Of a DNA stretch of 64,000 nt, positions 21,112 through 30,156 are shown piece after piece. Below the pieces are notes generated by a model. The model was not told where the DNA came from. It did no database searches and saw nothing but the letters and a program-made list of their open reading frames with translations. Source of the DNA: Gammaproteobacteria bacterium (lineage in GTDB: Bacteria > Pseudomonadota > Gammaproteobacteria > Pseudomonadales > Moraxellaceae); contig JAGWUI010000009.1 in assembly GCA_028868515.1 (NCBI GenBank), positions 48,785 through 112,784 of the forward strand, in the 5' to 3' direction. The number at the start of each line of letters is the position of its first letter. The stretch's first letter is position 1. A program made the position numbers and the translations under genes.

Positions 21112-22971
21112 ATGTCTATTTCCAATGCACGTCCATTTTTACCTAGTGTACTGACACTTTCAGTTTTATCTGTATTTCACGCGGCACATGCCGATACCCC
21201 TGAAACTATTGAAAACCAACTTCCAGTCATCACAGTGACAGCAAGTCGTAACGCAGAACCAATTAATGTTGTTCCTGCAAGCATTTCCGTGATTTCCCAA
21301 GCGCAAATTCAGCAAGACCCAAGCAATGAACTCTCGAATTTATTGCGCCAAGATCCTGCGCTGAATATCGTATCGCTGGGTGGCTATGGTCAACAAACCT
21401 CAGTATTTACACGCGGAACAAATAGTAATCAAACCTTGTTCTTATTGGATGGCATGCGTCTCAACCCTGCCACAACATCGATTGCAAACGTACAATTCTT
21501 TGATAAAAGCGATTTAAACCAAGTTGAAATCCTGAAAGGTCCAGCTTCTGTACAGTACGGTTCTGATGCTGTTGGCGGTGTTGTACAACTCATCACCGCG
21601 AAACCGACCAAACAAAATTTCTTTACCACTTTTGAAGGTGGCAATAACGGGTTATATAAAGCAATCCTCGGTGCAGACCTCGTTCATAATGATGCTTATC
21701 TACAAGTTCGCGGCCAAACGATGGGCACTGACGGTTCTGAAGTCACCACCATTGCACAAGACAAATCAGGCTACGACCAAAAAGGCTACTCAGTTAAAGG
21801 CGGCATTGATAATGATCAATACGCGCTTTCTGCTGAAGTTCGCGGTAATCAAGGCAAATCAGACTATGTGGGCTACGATTACTCAAGCCCACTCTCACAA
21901 GACTTTAACAACCGCCTGATCAATCTAACAGGTCGTTATACTGTTGCGCCAAACCTTAATGTCAACCTACGCCTATCTCAATATCTAGATACGCTGAACC
22001 AAAACGATAGCACTGATTTTGCACATACTAACCAAAGCGAGTTAGACACTAATGTTCGTTGGGGTTTTACACAAAACCAAACGCTTCTGGCGGGTTTAAC
22101 TGCACGTAATGCTGATGTGAATTATCAGAATGGATTTGATGCTTATAAACGCGATCTTGGGACAACTGGTTACTACCTACAACATCAATACCAAGATTCA
22201 GTTTTCAGTACTCAAGCAGGCGTGAGACTTGAAGACAACCATCAATTCGGGACACACACCACAGGGCAACTTGCGGGTCGTATGCAGGTACTTCCAAGCA
22301 CCAGCATTTATACCAATCTTGGCACAGCCTTCCATGCGCCAGATGGAAACCAACTCTACTCTAGTTTTGGCGGCAATCCGAAGCTAAAACCAGAAGAAAG
22401 TACATCTTATGAGATCGGTGTTGATCAAAGCATTATCAAAGGTTTAGTCGCGAATCTTGCTGTATATCGTACTAATGTCACAAACCTCATTACTTACGAT
22501 AAAGCCTTTAACCTTGCAAACATCAACAAAGCTCAGTTGACGGGTGGCGAAGCAGGCTTTAAGTGGAACTTTGATGGTGGCTGGTTTACAAACATTGCCT
22601 ACGGTTATGTTCAACCGATCGCAGAAGGACAAAATGGCGCAAAGGACAGCGAACTTACTCGTCGCCCACGTCAGACCTTTAACGCATCAGCGGGTTTAGC
22701 ACGTCCAAAATATGGTTTCAGTGCTGAAATCACCTCAAAAAGCGAAGCAAAAGATTACAACCTGAATTACCCAATTGGTGGCTATGCCGTCGGCAATTTA
22801 CACGGCTATATCCAAGCCCTGCCAAATGTTCGTTTTTTTGCTAACGTCGAAAACGTCACTGACCGTAAATACCCTGTCGCGCTGGCTGGTGATGGGACTT
22901 ATGGCTCAACACTCAGCTACTACTTGGCGGCACGCCGTCAGGCAACGCTTGGCGTGACTGTTAATTATTAA
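21112..22971 (+). CDS. btuB: TonB-dependent vitamin B12 receptor BtuB
   Basis: Outer-membrane receptor that takes up cobalamins using energy from TonB. The 619-residue precursor has a signal peptide (about 1-32, ending HAAHAD), a TonB-box-like LPVITVTASR, a plug domain with ILKGPASVQYGSDAVGGVVQLIT, and a C-terminal 22-strand barrel with NVENVTDRKYPVA near the end; the last residue is Tyr of VNY. The specificity is assigned from the riboswitch in its leader. The start is the ATG at 21112 with AGGAG 5 bases upstream; the longer frame to a GTG at 21097 would put the ribosome site inside the gene. A strong terminator follows. Confidence 0.94.
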   Translation: MSISNARPFLPSVLTLSVLSVFHAAHADTPETIENQLPVITVTASRNAEPINVVPASISVISQAQIQQDPSNELSNLLRQDPALNIVSLGGYGQQTSVFTRGTNSNQTLFLLDGMRLNPATTSIANVQFFDKSDLNQVEILKGPASVQYGSDAVGGVVQLITAKPTKQNFFTTFEGGNNGLYKAILGADLVHNDAYLQVRGQTMGTDGSEVTTIAQDKSGYDQKGYSVKGGIDNDQYALSAEVRGNQGKSDYVGYDYSSPLSQDFNNRLINLTGRYTVAPNLNVNLRLSQYLDTLNQNDSTDFAHTNQSELDTNVRWGFTQNQTLLAGLTARNADVNYQNGFDAYKRDLGTTGYYLQHQYQDSVFSTQAGVRLEDNHQFGTHTTGQLAGRMQVLPSTSIYTNLGTAFHAPDGNQLYSSFGGNPKLKPEESTSYEIGVDQSIIKGLVANLAVYRTNVTNLITYDKAFNLANINKAQLTGGEAGFKWNFDGGWFTNIAYGYVQPIAEGQNGAKDSELTRRPRQTFNASAGLARPKYGFSAEITSKSEAKDYNLNYPIGGYAVGNLHGYIQALPNVRFFANVENVTDRKYPVALAGDGTYGSTLSYYLAARRQATLGVTVNY

Positions 22972-23100
22972 GCTGTAAATTTATTCGGCGATTAATCATT
23001 CAATACGAATATGGGTGTCTCTGGACGCCCTGTTCGGACTCACGAAACCCTCTAAAAACATAAATGATCCCAATGGATCTATCTTTCTAAGCACTTTCTT

Positions 23101-23139
23101 AGCAACATTCTGACCTCCAATAGAATGTTGCTTTTTTTC
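23101..23139 (+). terminator. Rho-independent terminator of btuB
   Basis: Stem AGCAACATTCT / AGAATGTTGCT with a 10-base loop, followed by seven T. Between the btuB stop and this hairpin, a smaller one (GGGTGTC-TCTG-GACGCCC, about 23013-23029) is also visible. Confidence 0.93.
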
Positions 23140-23183
23140 ATCATGATTTTTATCACTCACCTTTTAAAATATACAATGTCTGC

Positions 23184-23789
23184 TCAAAACGCATTCTCAA
23201 ATTCAGCGTTTAAACGTCCACTCTCAATTTTACCAATAATCTCAGTAACTTCTTGTTCGCTTAAAACCTCATCGGTTTTTGATTTAATGAATTTAAGGTA
23301 ATCTTTTCCTTTTGTAACATTCTCTGGCATTGTAGATTTAAGCGTGCAATCACCGACAAACACGACTAACAAATGCATCTGTTCATGTGTCAAACCTAAT
23401 AATTGCTGTAATATTTTGACTTTTTTATGATTTTCATAAAGTGGATTTTGAAACTGTGTCGTACTCTCATAAAATTTCTGCGACCATGTTTTGTCGCATT
23501 CACTACCAAAAATCAATCCTTTCACATATTTAGCTTCCAGCACAAAAACTCCAAACTTTGAAACAATCACATGATCAAGCTGGGTTGATCCATATTCATA
23601 AGGAATCGTGATGTCTTTCAATAAATGATATTGATTTGGATTCAAGCTATGCGTGATCGAAGTATTGATCGCAAATTCACCCAAAAACCCATTACACAAA
23701 GGGGATTTTAATAAAAAAATGATGACCAAAACTGGAATTAAATAACATGAGCCATGAAGCAATAGGATAAAAAAGGTCGAAAAACTCAT
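23184..23789 (-). CDS. NERD (nuclease-related domain) protein
   Basis: A 201-residue protein with an N-terminal membrane helix (about 5-28) and a NERD domain: GEFAINTSI, then TQLDHVIVSKFGVFVLEAKY, and WSQKFYESTTQFQNPLYEN. The D..E.K pattern (LDHV, VLEAK) matches the restriction-endonuclease-like active site proposed for NERD proteins, but nuclease activity is generally unproven. The C-terminal zinc or topoisomerase-type domains found in some family members are absent. The gene converges on btuB and lies about 80 bases downstream of the acyltransferase gene on the same strand. AT-rich relative to its neighbours. Confidence 0.83.
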   Translation of the reverse strand: MSFSTFFILLLHGSCYLIPVLVIIFLLKSPLCNGFLGEFAINTSITHSLNPNQYHLLKDITIPYEYGSTQLDHVIVSKFGVFVLEAKYVKGLIFGSECDKTWSQKFYESTTQFQNPLYENHKKVKILQQLLGLTHEQMHLLVVFVGDCTLKSTMPENVTKGKDYLKFIKSKTDEVLSEQEVTEIIGKIESGRLNAEFENAF

Positions 23790-23871
23790 CCATAGAACTC
23801 CTTTTCTATTTTACTTTCGATGATTTGTTCTGACCTTTAACTATACGTCACCATTTTTTTAATTAAACCTG

Positions 23872-24510
23872 TCATTTTTTCTCTCGACGATCACCTATTT
23901 TTCGTGCTGGGTTTCCAGCCACGATCGCATAACGTTCCACATTCTTGGTCACTACACTATCCATGCCTACAATAGAAAAATCCTCAACTCTGACGCCATC
24001 GACAACGCCGACATTAGCACCTAACCAAACATCCTGCCCGATATAAATACCGTTTGACGTCACAGCCTGCTCATGAATGGTCTGGTCAATCTTCATGCCA
24101 TGATTAAACGCATACAAATGACAATACGCTGCTAATCGTGCTTGATCCGCAAGATGAATCCCTGCCCGTCCACCATCTAAAGTTGCATGATGATTAATCG
24201 CCACTTTCTGACCCAACGTCACAGGCCCATGAATCACACAATCCGCAGCAATAAAGGATCCATCGCCAATCACAATTTCTCGCCCAATCTCAGCAAATAA
24301 ATGTGCATCAGGCGAAATAAAACAATCTTTGCCGATTTTGACAGTTTCCATCGATTGCAAATAATCCTGATACTCTTGCTGCCAAGCTTCCGCCCATACG
24401 CGATTTTTTGGCTTTAGTTTCCAATACAGCCAAGGCATATAACTTAAACGCTTCTTGTGTTGCTCTCGATATTTCAGCAGCGGATCAACAATACTTTCTT
24501 CAATCGTCAT
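23872..24510 (-). CDS. Hexapeptide-repeat (left-handed beta-helix) acyltransferase
   Basis: A 212-residue member of the LbH transferase superfamily, probably an O-acetyltransferase of the maltose/galactoside acetyltransferase type. The region from about 55 to 205 consists of hexapeptide turns (IGKDCFISPDAHLF, IGDGSFIAADCVIHGPVTLG, IGQDVWLGANVGVVDGV) and ends with VAGNPARKIG, the usual signature. NHHATLDGG and YAFNHGMKID hold candidate catalytic histidines. The N-terminal helices are basic. The substrate is unknown and no sugar or lipid-modification genes surround it. It is divergent from the adenosyltransferase gene at 24601. Confidence 0.85.
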   Translation of the reverse strand: MTIEESIVDPLLKYREQHKKRLSYMPWLYWKLKPKNRVWAEAWQQEYQDYLQSMETVKIGKDCFISPDAHLFAEIGREIVIGDGSFIAADCVIHGPVTLGQKVAINHHATLDGGRAGIHLADQARLAAYCHLYAFNHGMKIDQTIHEQAVTSNGIYIGQDVWLGANVGVVDGVRVEDFSIVGMDSVVTKNVERYAIVAGNPARKIGDRREKK

Positions 24511-24600
24511 GATAACGTGATGAACTCTATAAATGATTCATCAAAAGTATATACTCCCAGTTGCTTTATATACTCCTAATTTCTTTGAGGATAAATAAAA

Positions 24601-25173
24601 ATGGGACATCGCCTAAGCAAAATCTACACACGTACTGGAGATGATGGCACGACAGGCTTGGGGGATGGACAACGCGTTGCTAAGGACGATCTTAGAGTCG
24701 AAACTTACGGCACTGTCGACGAGCTAAATTGTGCAGTGGGTCTATTGCGCGCAAGCCTTAGTGAGCGCAATCAAGGCGCGGATATCGACCCGATACTCAG
24801 TCATATTCAGCATGAATTATTTGATCTGGGTGGAGAACTGTGTATTCCCAAGTATCGAATCTTAGAAGCAGAATACATCTCGCGTCTTGAGCAAAGCATT
24901 GATCAAATGAATCTCGACCTTCCTGCACTTAAAGATTTCATCCTCCCTGGCGGCAGCGTTCCAGCCGCACACGCTCACCTTGCACGAGCCATTTGCCGTC
25001 GTGCAGAACGCTTGATCACGACGCTTAAACATCGTGATGCTGATATTTCCGAGTTTGCTGTACAGTATTTAAACCGCCTATCTGACTGGTTCTTTGTCGC
25101 TGCGCGGATCATTGCGCGATATGATGGCGGAGCTGAAGTGCTTTGGGTCAAACAAAATCACCCCAAACATTGA
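24601..25173 (+). CDS. Cob(I)alamin adenosyltransferase, PduO/MMAB type
   Basis: Converts cob(I)alamin and ATP to adenosylcobalamin. The 190-residue helical-bundle protein has the N-terminal ATP-binding motif KIYTRTGDDGTTGLGDG, VETYGTVDELNCAVGL and, toward the C-terminus, FILPGGS, HLARAICRRAERL and QYLNRLSDWFFVAARI, which are the family signature. The start has a GAGGAT ribosome site. Its position 1.6 kb past riboswitch-controlled btuB, with only two minus-strand genes between, makes a small B12 uptake-and-activation locus. The downstream B12 enzyme is not in the window. No riboswitch is seen in front of this gene. Confidence 0.94.
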   Translation: MGHRLSKIYTRTGDDGTTGLGDGQRVAKDDLRVETYGTVDELNCAVGLLRASLSERNQGADIDPILSHIQHELFDLGGELCIPKYRILEAEYISRLEQSIDQMNLDLPALKDFILPGGSVPAAHAHLARAICRRAERLITTLKHRDADISEFAVQYLNRLSDWFFVAARIIARYDGGAEVLWVKQNHPKH

Positions 25174-25284
25174 CCACACAAGGCTACTACTTTAAAAGCA
25201 ACTTAAAAAATAATCATCTTGAATATGTCACATTGGCTAGGCATGCTATCGCTGGAATCATTGGGCATTTAAAGGACATGCAAA

Positions 25285-26169
25285 ATGGCATTATGGAAAC
25301 ATTTGGTCGGCATCAAATCACCTCATGCAGAATGGTATCAACCACATGGACGTCATGGACAACATGGTGGAGACGAAGTTGAATTTACTTATCTCGGCAC
25401 AGCGGGATTTGTGATTAAAAGTGCAGCACGAACCCTCGTCCTTGATCCTTATGTTTCTCGCCCAAATATTCGCACAACGTTGACCAAAGAACTCATCCCA
25501 AATGCTCCGCTCATTCGCCAGCTCATTCCTCATGCGGATGATGTGCTTGTTGGTCATGCACACTATGATCATGTTTTAGACTCACCAACATTATGTCAGC
25601 AGACTGGTGCACGGCTCATTGGTTCACGCGCAGTGATGATGGTCGGTCGCGCCGCAGGTTTACCTGAACATCAACTGGTCGAGACTGCGGGTCATGAAGA
25701 TATTGCCAGTGGTTCTTGGACCGTTCGTGGCTTGCCATCTATACATGGCAAAGTGTTTGGACGTATTCCATTGCCAGGTGACATCACAGAGCCACCACCA
25801 TGGCCACCTCGCATGCGTGATCTCAGACATGGACTGGTACTGAACTGGGTTGTGAATACAGGCCATCTAAAAATCATGCACATCGATTCTGCTGACTTTA
25901 TTCCAGAAGAACTTAAAGGAATACAGGTCGATGTCCTCTGCTTATGCGCCATCGGTCGTCAATATCGTCCGAATTATGTCAAAGAAGTCGTCTCACTCGT
26001 CAAACCACGTTGGATTATCCCTTGCCATTGGGACACGATGATGACGCCAATTGACGCCGAGCCAGATCTGATTCCAACCGTGGATTTGCAAGGTTTTATC
26101 GAAGAAATTAAAGCCGAAGGCGTCGAGCCGTTGCTGACGCCAATTTTAGGCAAGCAAACTTTTGTATAA
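25285..26169 (+). CDS. Metallo-beta-lactamase-fold hydrolase (UlaG-like)
   Basis: Cytoplasmic hydrolase of 294 residues. Metal-binding motif HAHYDHV (near 91-97) fits the MBL pattern HxHxDH, with further ligands likely at SIHGKVFG, MHIDSAD and PCHWDT. The N-terminal strands carry FTYLGTAGFVIKS, typical of the UlaG/NAPE-PLD-like branch that opens phosphodiester or lactone bonds. The N-terminal 30 residues are His-rich and unusual (HGRHGQHGG). AAAGGA lies 8 bases before the start. The substrate is unknown. The gene is followed by a palindromic repeat and then ugpQ on the same strand. Confidence 0.85.
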   Translation: MALWKHLVGIKSPHAEWYQPHGRHGQHGGDEVEFTYLGTAGFVIKSAARTLVLDPYVSRPNIRTTLTKELIPNAPLIRQLIPHADDVLVGHAHYDHVLDSPTLCQQTGARLIGSRAVMMVGRAAGLPEHQLVETAGHEDIASGSWTVRGLPSIHGKVFGRIPLPGDITEPPPWPPRMRDLRHGLVLNWVVNTGHLKIMHIDSADFIPEELKGIQVDVLCLCAIGRQYRPNYVKEVVSLVKPRWIIPCHWDTMMTPIDAEPDLIPTVDLQGFIEEIKAEGVEPLLTPILGKQTFV

Positions 26170-26191
26170 GATCAAGAGCTAAAACGCTTAT

Positions 26192-26291
26192 CTCCTTCCT
26201 CTTCAAGGGGAAGGTTGGGATGGGGATGGTTTTAGAGTAAAATCAAAACCATCCCCATCTAAATCTTCCCCTTGAAAGGGAAGACTTCAAA
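26192..26291. repeat. Palindromic intergenic repeat, REPIN/MITE-like, copy 3
   Basis: Begins CTCCTTCC and ends GAAGACTTCAAAG, the same orientation as copy 2. The inner palindrome is the best of all copies: GGGATGGGGATGGTTTTAG with AAAACCATCCCCATC. It lies 22 bases past the MBL-hydrolase stop. Confidence 0.92.
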
Positions 26292-26381
26292 GCAAAAGCA
26301 CTTCGTGCTTCACATGGATGTGATTTACTTTTGGCGTAAAAAATCAAATTCAATCTCTTTCTCAATAACGAAAGCACATAC

Positions 26382-27146
26382 ATGAAAATTATCGGACATC
26401 GTGGAGCGCGCGGCGAAGCGCCTGAAAACACCTTAGGCGGCTTTCGGCATATTGTTGATTTAGGGCTCAAAGCCGTTGAGTTCGATGTCCGCCTACTTCA
26501 CGATGGAACACTTGCAGTTCTGCATGATGCCACGCTACAACGTACAGCAGGCAAGCCTGATCAATTATCAAATCTTACTGAACAAGACCTCGCCAATTTC
26601 GACAATCGTCAAGGCTGGGACAATTGGGCTACACCAGAGCCAATCCCAACGCTACAACAGACACTCAATTTACTCACTCACTTCGAGCACATCGAAGTCG
26701 AAGTAAAAGCCGTCGAAGATCAAAATGCCGCCGTTAAAATTGTCGATCAATTGATCCAAGAATTAAATGATTGGTCAAACGTCGATGCCATTACGGTCAC
26801 CTCATTTGACGTCAGAATCTTGGCAGCTTTACAACAAAGCCGAGTTGAAAATAAGCATCAACTGAAAACAGGACTATTGCTTGAACCCTCGTCTGACACA
26901 CTCAATCAACCAATCACTCAAACGCCTGCACAACAAGCACTTTCACTGGGCTGCTCTCGCATTGGCTTATCAGACAAACTTGCAACTGAGTCTAGTATTT
27001 TAGCCATTAAAAACGCTGGGTTAGCCATCAGTATTTGGACAGTGAACGCACCAGAACGCGCCCAAGAACTCGAAAAATGGCAAGTGAATGGACTCATTAC
27101 TGACCATCCAACACGCATGCTCAAAAACTCCATCGGAAATATTTAA
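26382..27146 (+). CDS. ugpQ: Glycerophosphodiester phosphodiesterase
   Basis: Hydrolyses glycerophosphodiesters to sn-glycerol-3-phosphate and an alcohol. The 254-residue TIM-barrel (GDPD) protein opens with IIGHRGARGEAPENT, holding the catalytic histidine and a metal-binding glutamate. FDVRLLHDGTLAVLHDAT supplies the second histidine and metal ligands, and it closes with VWTVN-like SIWTVNAPE and GLITDHP. No signal peptide is present, so it is a cytoplasmic enzyme as in E. coli UgpQ. The ribosome site is weak. The spacer to the downstream desaturase contains a regulator-like palindrome. No ugp transport genes are nearby. Confidence 0.9.
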   Translation: MKIIGHRGARGEAPENTLGGFRHIVDLGLKAVEFDVRLLHDGTLAVLHDATLQRTAGKPDQLSNLTEQDLANFDNRQGWDNWATPEPIPTLQQTLNLLTHFEHIEVEVKAVEDQNAAVKIVDQLIQELNDWSNVDAITVTSFDVRILAALQQSRVENKHQLKTGLLLEPSSDTLNQPITQTPAQQALSLGCSRIGLSDKLATESSILAIKNAGLAISIWTVNAPERAQELEKWQVNGLITDHPTRMLKNSIGNI

Positions 27147-27164
27147 TCTTACAATTAAATATAT

Positions 27165-27180
27165 AGTGCACAAGTGTACT
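27165..27180. promoter_or_regulatory. Palindromic operator-like site upstream of the desaturase gene
   Basis: AGTGCACAAGTGTACT is an almost perfect 16-bp inverted repeat about 185 bases before the desaturase start. It resembles sites of the TetR-type lipid regulators FabR and DesT (core of the type AGTG/GTAC-A-N2-TGTaC). DesT controls an acyl-CoA desaturase in Pseudomonas, which supports, but does not prove, the same role here. Confidence 0.5.
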
Positions 27181-27363
27181 GAAATGATAGAATGCTAAAA
27201 ATTACCTGAAGATACCCGCAATAAATTAAGGCTGTTTCAGTCATTCTTTATCGAGTGTGTTCTACAGATAATCTTGGTATGATTGACGGATTGTAGATCA
27301 TCATACTTTCACAATTTCAATGTAAATTCGCGCTATTTAACATTATTCGAGAGCCCGCAGGTT

Positions 27364-28566
27364 ATGACCCAGACTCCTCCAGATAACGCACAAAGCACAG
27401 ATGCACGTCCGCCGATTAACTGGCCGGGCGCTTTGGTGTTAACCATTACACCGATTGCAGCACTGATATTGCTGCCTCTGTATCTTTGGTCACACTCGAT
27501 CAGTACAGCGGCATGGATTGTGTTTGCAATATTTGTCGCGTGGAATGGGCTAGGCATCACCGCAGGCTATCATCGCCTGTGGGCTCACCGCACTTATCAG
27601 GCAACATGGATTGTGCGCTTCATTCTGATGATCGGCGGAACACTCGGTATTCAAAACAGCATTTTATTCTGGGCGTCAGGTCATCGTACTCATCATCAGC
27701 ATGTTGATGATGTTGACCATGATCCGTATTCAGCTAAACGTGGATTCTGGTACTCACATATGGGTTGGATGTTGCGTAATTACCCAAGTGGCACAGCGAA
27801 CTACAAAAATGCACCAGACCTGCTGAACGACCCAATGGTCATGTTCCAGCATAACTACTACATCCCGCTTGTCCTATTGACCAACATTGCAATGCCTGCA
27901 TTGATCGGTTGGGCTGTGGGTGACATTTGGGGCGTCATGCTCATGGCTGGACTTGTGCGCTTGGTCATCAGCCACCACGTCACATTCTTCATCAACTCTT
28001 TGGCACATATGTTCGGTACACAACCTTATACCGATGAAAACACTGCTCGCGATAACCCGTGGTTAGCGTTTGTGACTTGGGGCGAGGGCTATCATAATTA
28101 TCACCATATCTTCCAATACGACTATCGTAATGGTGTGAAATGGTGGCAATTTGACCCAACCAAATGGTTAATTTTAGGTTTATCAAAAGTCGGTCTGACC
28201 TATAATCTCAAGCGCATTCCAACTCTGACGATTCTACATGCAGAAGTCGCCATGAAGTTCAAACGCGCTGAAGCAAATATTTCTACTGCTGTTTCGACTT
28301 ACGGTCATGATATGCAACATGACATGGAACTGATTCGTCATCGTTTCAAACAAGAATACGAAGCATTCAGTACCACGTTAAATGAATGGACTTCTTTGAA
28401 AGAACAAGCATTTCAACTTAAAAAAGCTGAAATGTCGCAAAAAATTCAAGAAGTGGATGCTCGCTTAAAAACTGACTTCCATTTGATTGAACAACGTCTA
28501 CATGCACATGCAGAGCGTCTTGAAATTGCTCTACGTGGTATCCGTTTTGTGAAAAAAGCCAGTTAA
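27364..28566 (+). CDS. Acyl-CoA desaturase (delta-9 type, membrane di-iron)
   Basis: Introduces a double bond into acyl-CoA at the inner membrane. The 400-residue protein has four membrane helices and the three histidine boxes HRLWAH (70-75), HRTHHQH (107-113) and HNYHH (about 243), matching stearoyl-CoA-type desaturases. A C-terminal helical extension of about 110 residues rich in charged residues (from about 290) follows the catalytic region; it resembles that of pseudomonad DesB. The ATG at 27364 with AGG just upstream is preferred over a TTG 27 codons earlier (27283). Electron-transfer partners (DesC-type oxidoreductase) are not in the window. Probably regulated through the palindrome at 27165. 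Confidence 0.92.
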   Translation: MTQTPPDNAQSTDARPPINWPGALVLTITPIAALILLPLYLWSHSISTAAWIVFAIFVAWNGLGITAGYHRLWAHRTYQATWIVRFILMIGGTLGIQNSILFWASGHRTHHQHVDDVDHDPYSAKRGFWYSHMGWMLRNYPSGTANYKNAPDLLNDPMVMFQHNYYIPLVLLTNIAMPALIGWAVGDIWGVMLMAGLVRLVISHHVTFFINSLAHMFGTQPYTDENTARDNPWLAFVTWGEGYHNYHHIFQYDYRNGVKWWQFDPTKWLILGLSKVGLTYNLKRIPTLTILHAEVAMKFKRAEANISTAVSTYGHDMQHDMELIRHRFKQEYEAFSTTLNEWTSLKEQAFQLKKAEMSQKIQEVDARLKTDFHLIEQRLHAHAERLEIALRGIRFVKKAS

Positions 28567-28604
28567 TCTGACTCATCACATGCTTTATTGAACGTTCTTG
28601 CATA

Positions 28605-28657
28605 CAATGAGTCATTACTCATTGAGCACTTGAAAAACTTAAAGTCATCAAGTGCTC
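28605..28657 (+). other. Two abutting perfect hairpins between desaturase gene and selO
   Basis: CAATGAGT-catt-ACTCATTG (28605-28624), then GAGCACTTGA / TCAAGTGCTC (arms 28624-28633 and 28648-28657). Neither is followed by a T run, so they are not classical terminators. They sit 22 bases before the selO start, where the expected ribosome site would be. Confidence 0.6.
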
Positions 28658-28678
28658 GCAAGAACAGTTCAAACGCTC

Positions 28679-30142
28679 ATGAAAATAGATAATCGCTACG
28701 CCCGCCTTGATCCTCGTTTGTTCCACAAACAACCTCCAGAACCTCTCAACAATCCCATTGCTGGGCACTTTAATATTGCTTTGGCAAAACAACTGGATTG
28801 GCAATACACCGATGCACAAGATTGGATTCCTATCCTAGCAGGACAAATCGTTCCCGAAGGCTTTGATCCGCTGGCAATGGCTTATGCTGGTCACCAATTC
28901 GGACAATGGGCTGGACAACTTGGCGACGGGCGCGGTCTACTTCTGGCACAAATCATTGATAAAAATGACAAGCTGCAAGATCTTCACTTAAAAGGCGTTG
29001 GTCTGACTCCCTACTCTCGGATGGGTGATGGACGCGCCGTCTTGCGTTCGGTCATTCGCGAATATCTAGCAGGTCACGCGCTCAACTCACTGGGCATTGC
29101 CTCCTCCAATGCACTCGGTTTTGTGTCATCTAGCACACCAGTACAACGTGAAAAACTAGAACGCGGCGCATGTTTACTTCGCGTTGCGGACAGTCATGTA
29201 CGTTTGGGACATTTTGAGTGGATTAACAAATTCGCACCTGACGCTCTGCCAGCCTTTACGACTGCAATGATCGAGACTTATTTCCCAGAGTGTCAGAGCG
29301 CTGAATCACCAACTCTTGCCTTTGCTGAACGTGTGATTAAAAGAACAGCCAAAACCATTGCCGATTGGCAGCTTGTTGGTTTTGCTCATGGCGTCATGAA
29401 CACAGACAATCTCAGCATTACTGGCAGCACTTTAGATTTTGGACCTTATGGCTTTATGGAGCGTTTTGAACCGACTTGGATTAACAACCATTCGGATCAT
29501 TCGGGACGCTATGTTTATCAGAACCAGCCAAGCATTGCGCATTGGAATTTGTGGGTCTGGCTCGGACAATTATTACCTTTAAATGCAGTTGATCCACTAG
29601 TGACCAAAGAATCATTAAGCCAACTGCTTTCTATTTTTGAACCAGAATTTTTGCATCAATACACACTAGGCATTGCCAAAAAAATGGGACTTCGCGCAGA
29701 CCAACAAGGTGTACTCGAACTCTCCTCAGACTTCTTGCGTTTACTTGAAAGAAATCGCCTTGATCTCACCAACAGCTTTAGATCTCTGTCTGATGACAGT
29801 GATCAAGGCTGGCGCTTATTACGCCTTGAATGTATCAGCATTGAAGAAATGGAAAAATTTGATGAATTTGCCGCACAGTATCAAACACTGATTACGGAAT
29901 CGCGCTTGAGTGATCATCAACGAAAAACCCTCATGGATAGCGCAAACCCAATCTATGTGCTTCGTAATCACATGGCACAAACAGCGATTGAACGTGCAGA
30001 AACTGGAGACTTTGGCGAAGTGGCACGTTTGTTTGATTTATTAACAACTCCATTTACGCGTCAACCTGACCGTGAAGTGCCCGCAGATATAGCCCCACTT
30101 CCCGATGATCATCCACCTGTGAGCGTCAGTTGTTCGAGTTAA
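28679..30142 (+). CDS. selO: Protein adenylyltransferase SelO (YdiU/UPF0061)
   Basis: Pseudokinase-fold enzyme that AMPylates proteins, linked to redox homeostasis. The 487-residue protein contains QLGDGRGLLLAQI, LHLKGVGLTPYSRMGDGRAVLRS, GFAHGVMNTDNLSITG with the metal-binding Asp/Asn, and LDFGPYGFME (the DFG-like motif). It ends VSCSS; this C-terminal cysteine corresponds to the selenocysteine or cysteine position of the family. The ATG at 28679 gives the normal N-terminus; a GTG nine codons earlier is possible. No clear Shine-Dalgarno is seen; the leader is occupied by two hairpins. A palindromic repeat follows the stop by about 15 bases. Confidence 0.93.
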   Translation: MKIDNRYARLDPRLFHKQPPEPLNNPIAGHFNIALAKQLDWQYTDAQDWIPILAGQIVPEGFDPLAMAYAGHQFGQWAGQLGDGRGLLLAQIIDKNDKLQDLHLKGVGLTPYSRMGDGRAVLRSVIREYLAGHALNSLGIASSNALGFVSSSTPVQREKLERGACLLRVADSHVRLGHFEWINKFAPDALPAFTTAMIETYFPECQSAESPTLAFAERVIKRTAKTIADWQLVGFAHGVMNTDNLSITGSTLDFGPYGFMERFEPTWINNHSDHSGRYVYQNQPSIAHWNLWVWLGQLLPLNAVDPLVTKESLSQLLSIFEPEFLHQYTLGIAKKMGLRADQQGVLELSSDFLRLLERNRLDLTNSFRSLSDDSDQGWRLLRLECISIEEMEKFDEFAAQYQTLITESRLSDHQRKTLMDSANPIYVLRNHMAQTAIERAETGDFGEVARLFDLLTTPFTRQPDREVPADIAPLPDDHPPVSVSCSS

Positions 30143-30156
30143 TCAAATAGAAACTC

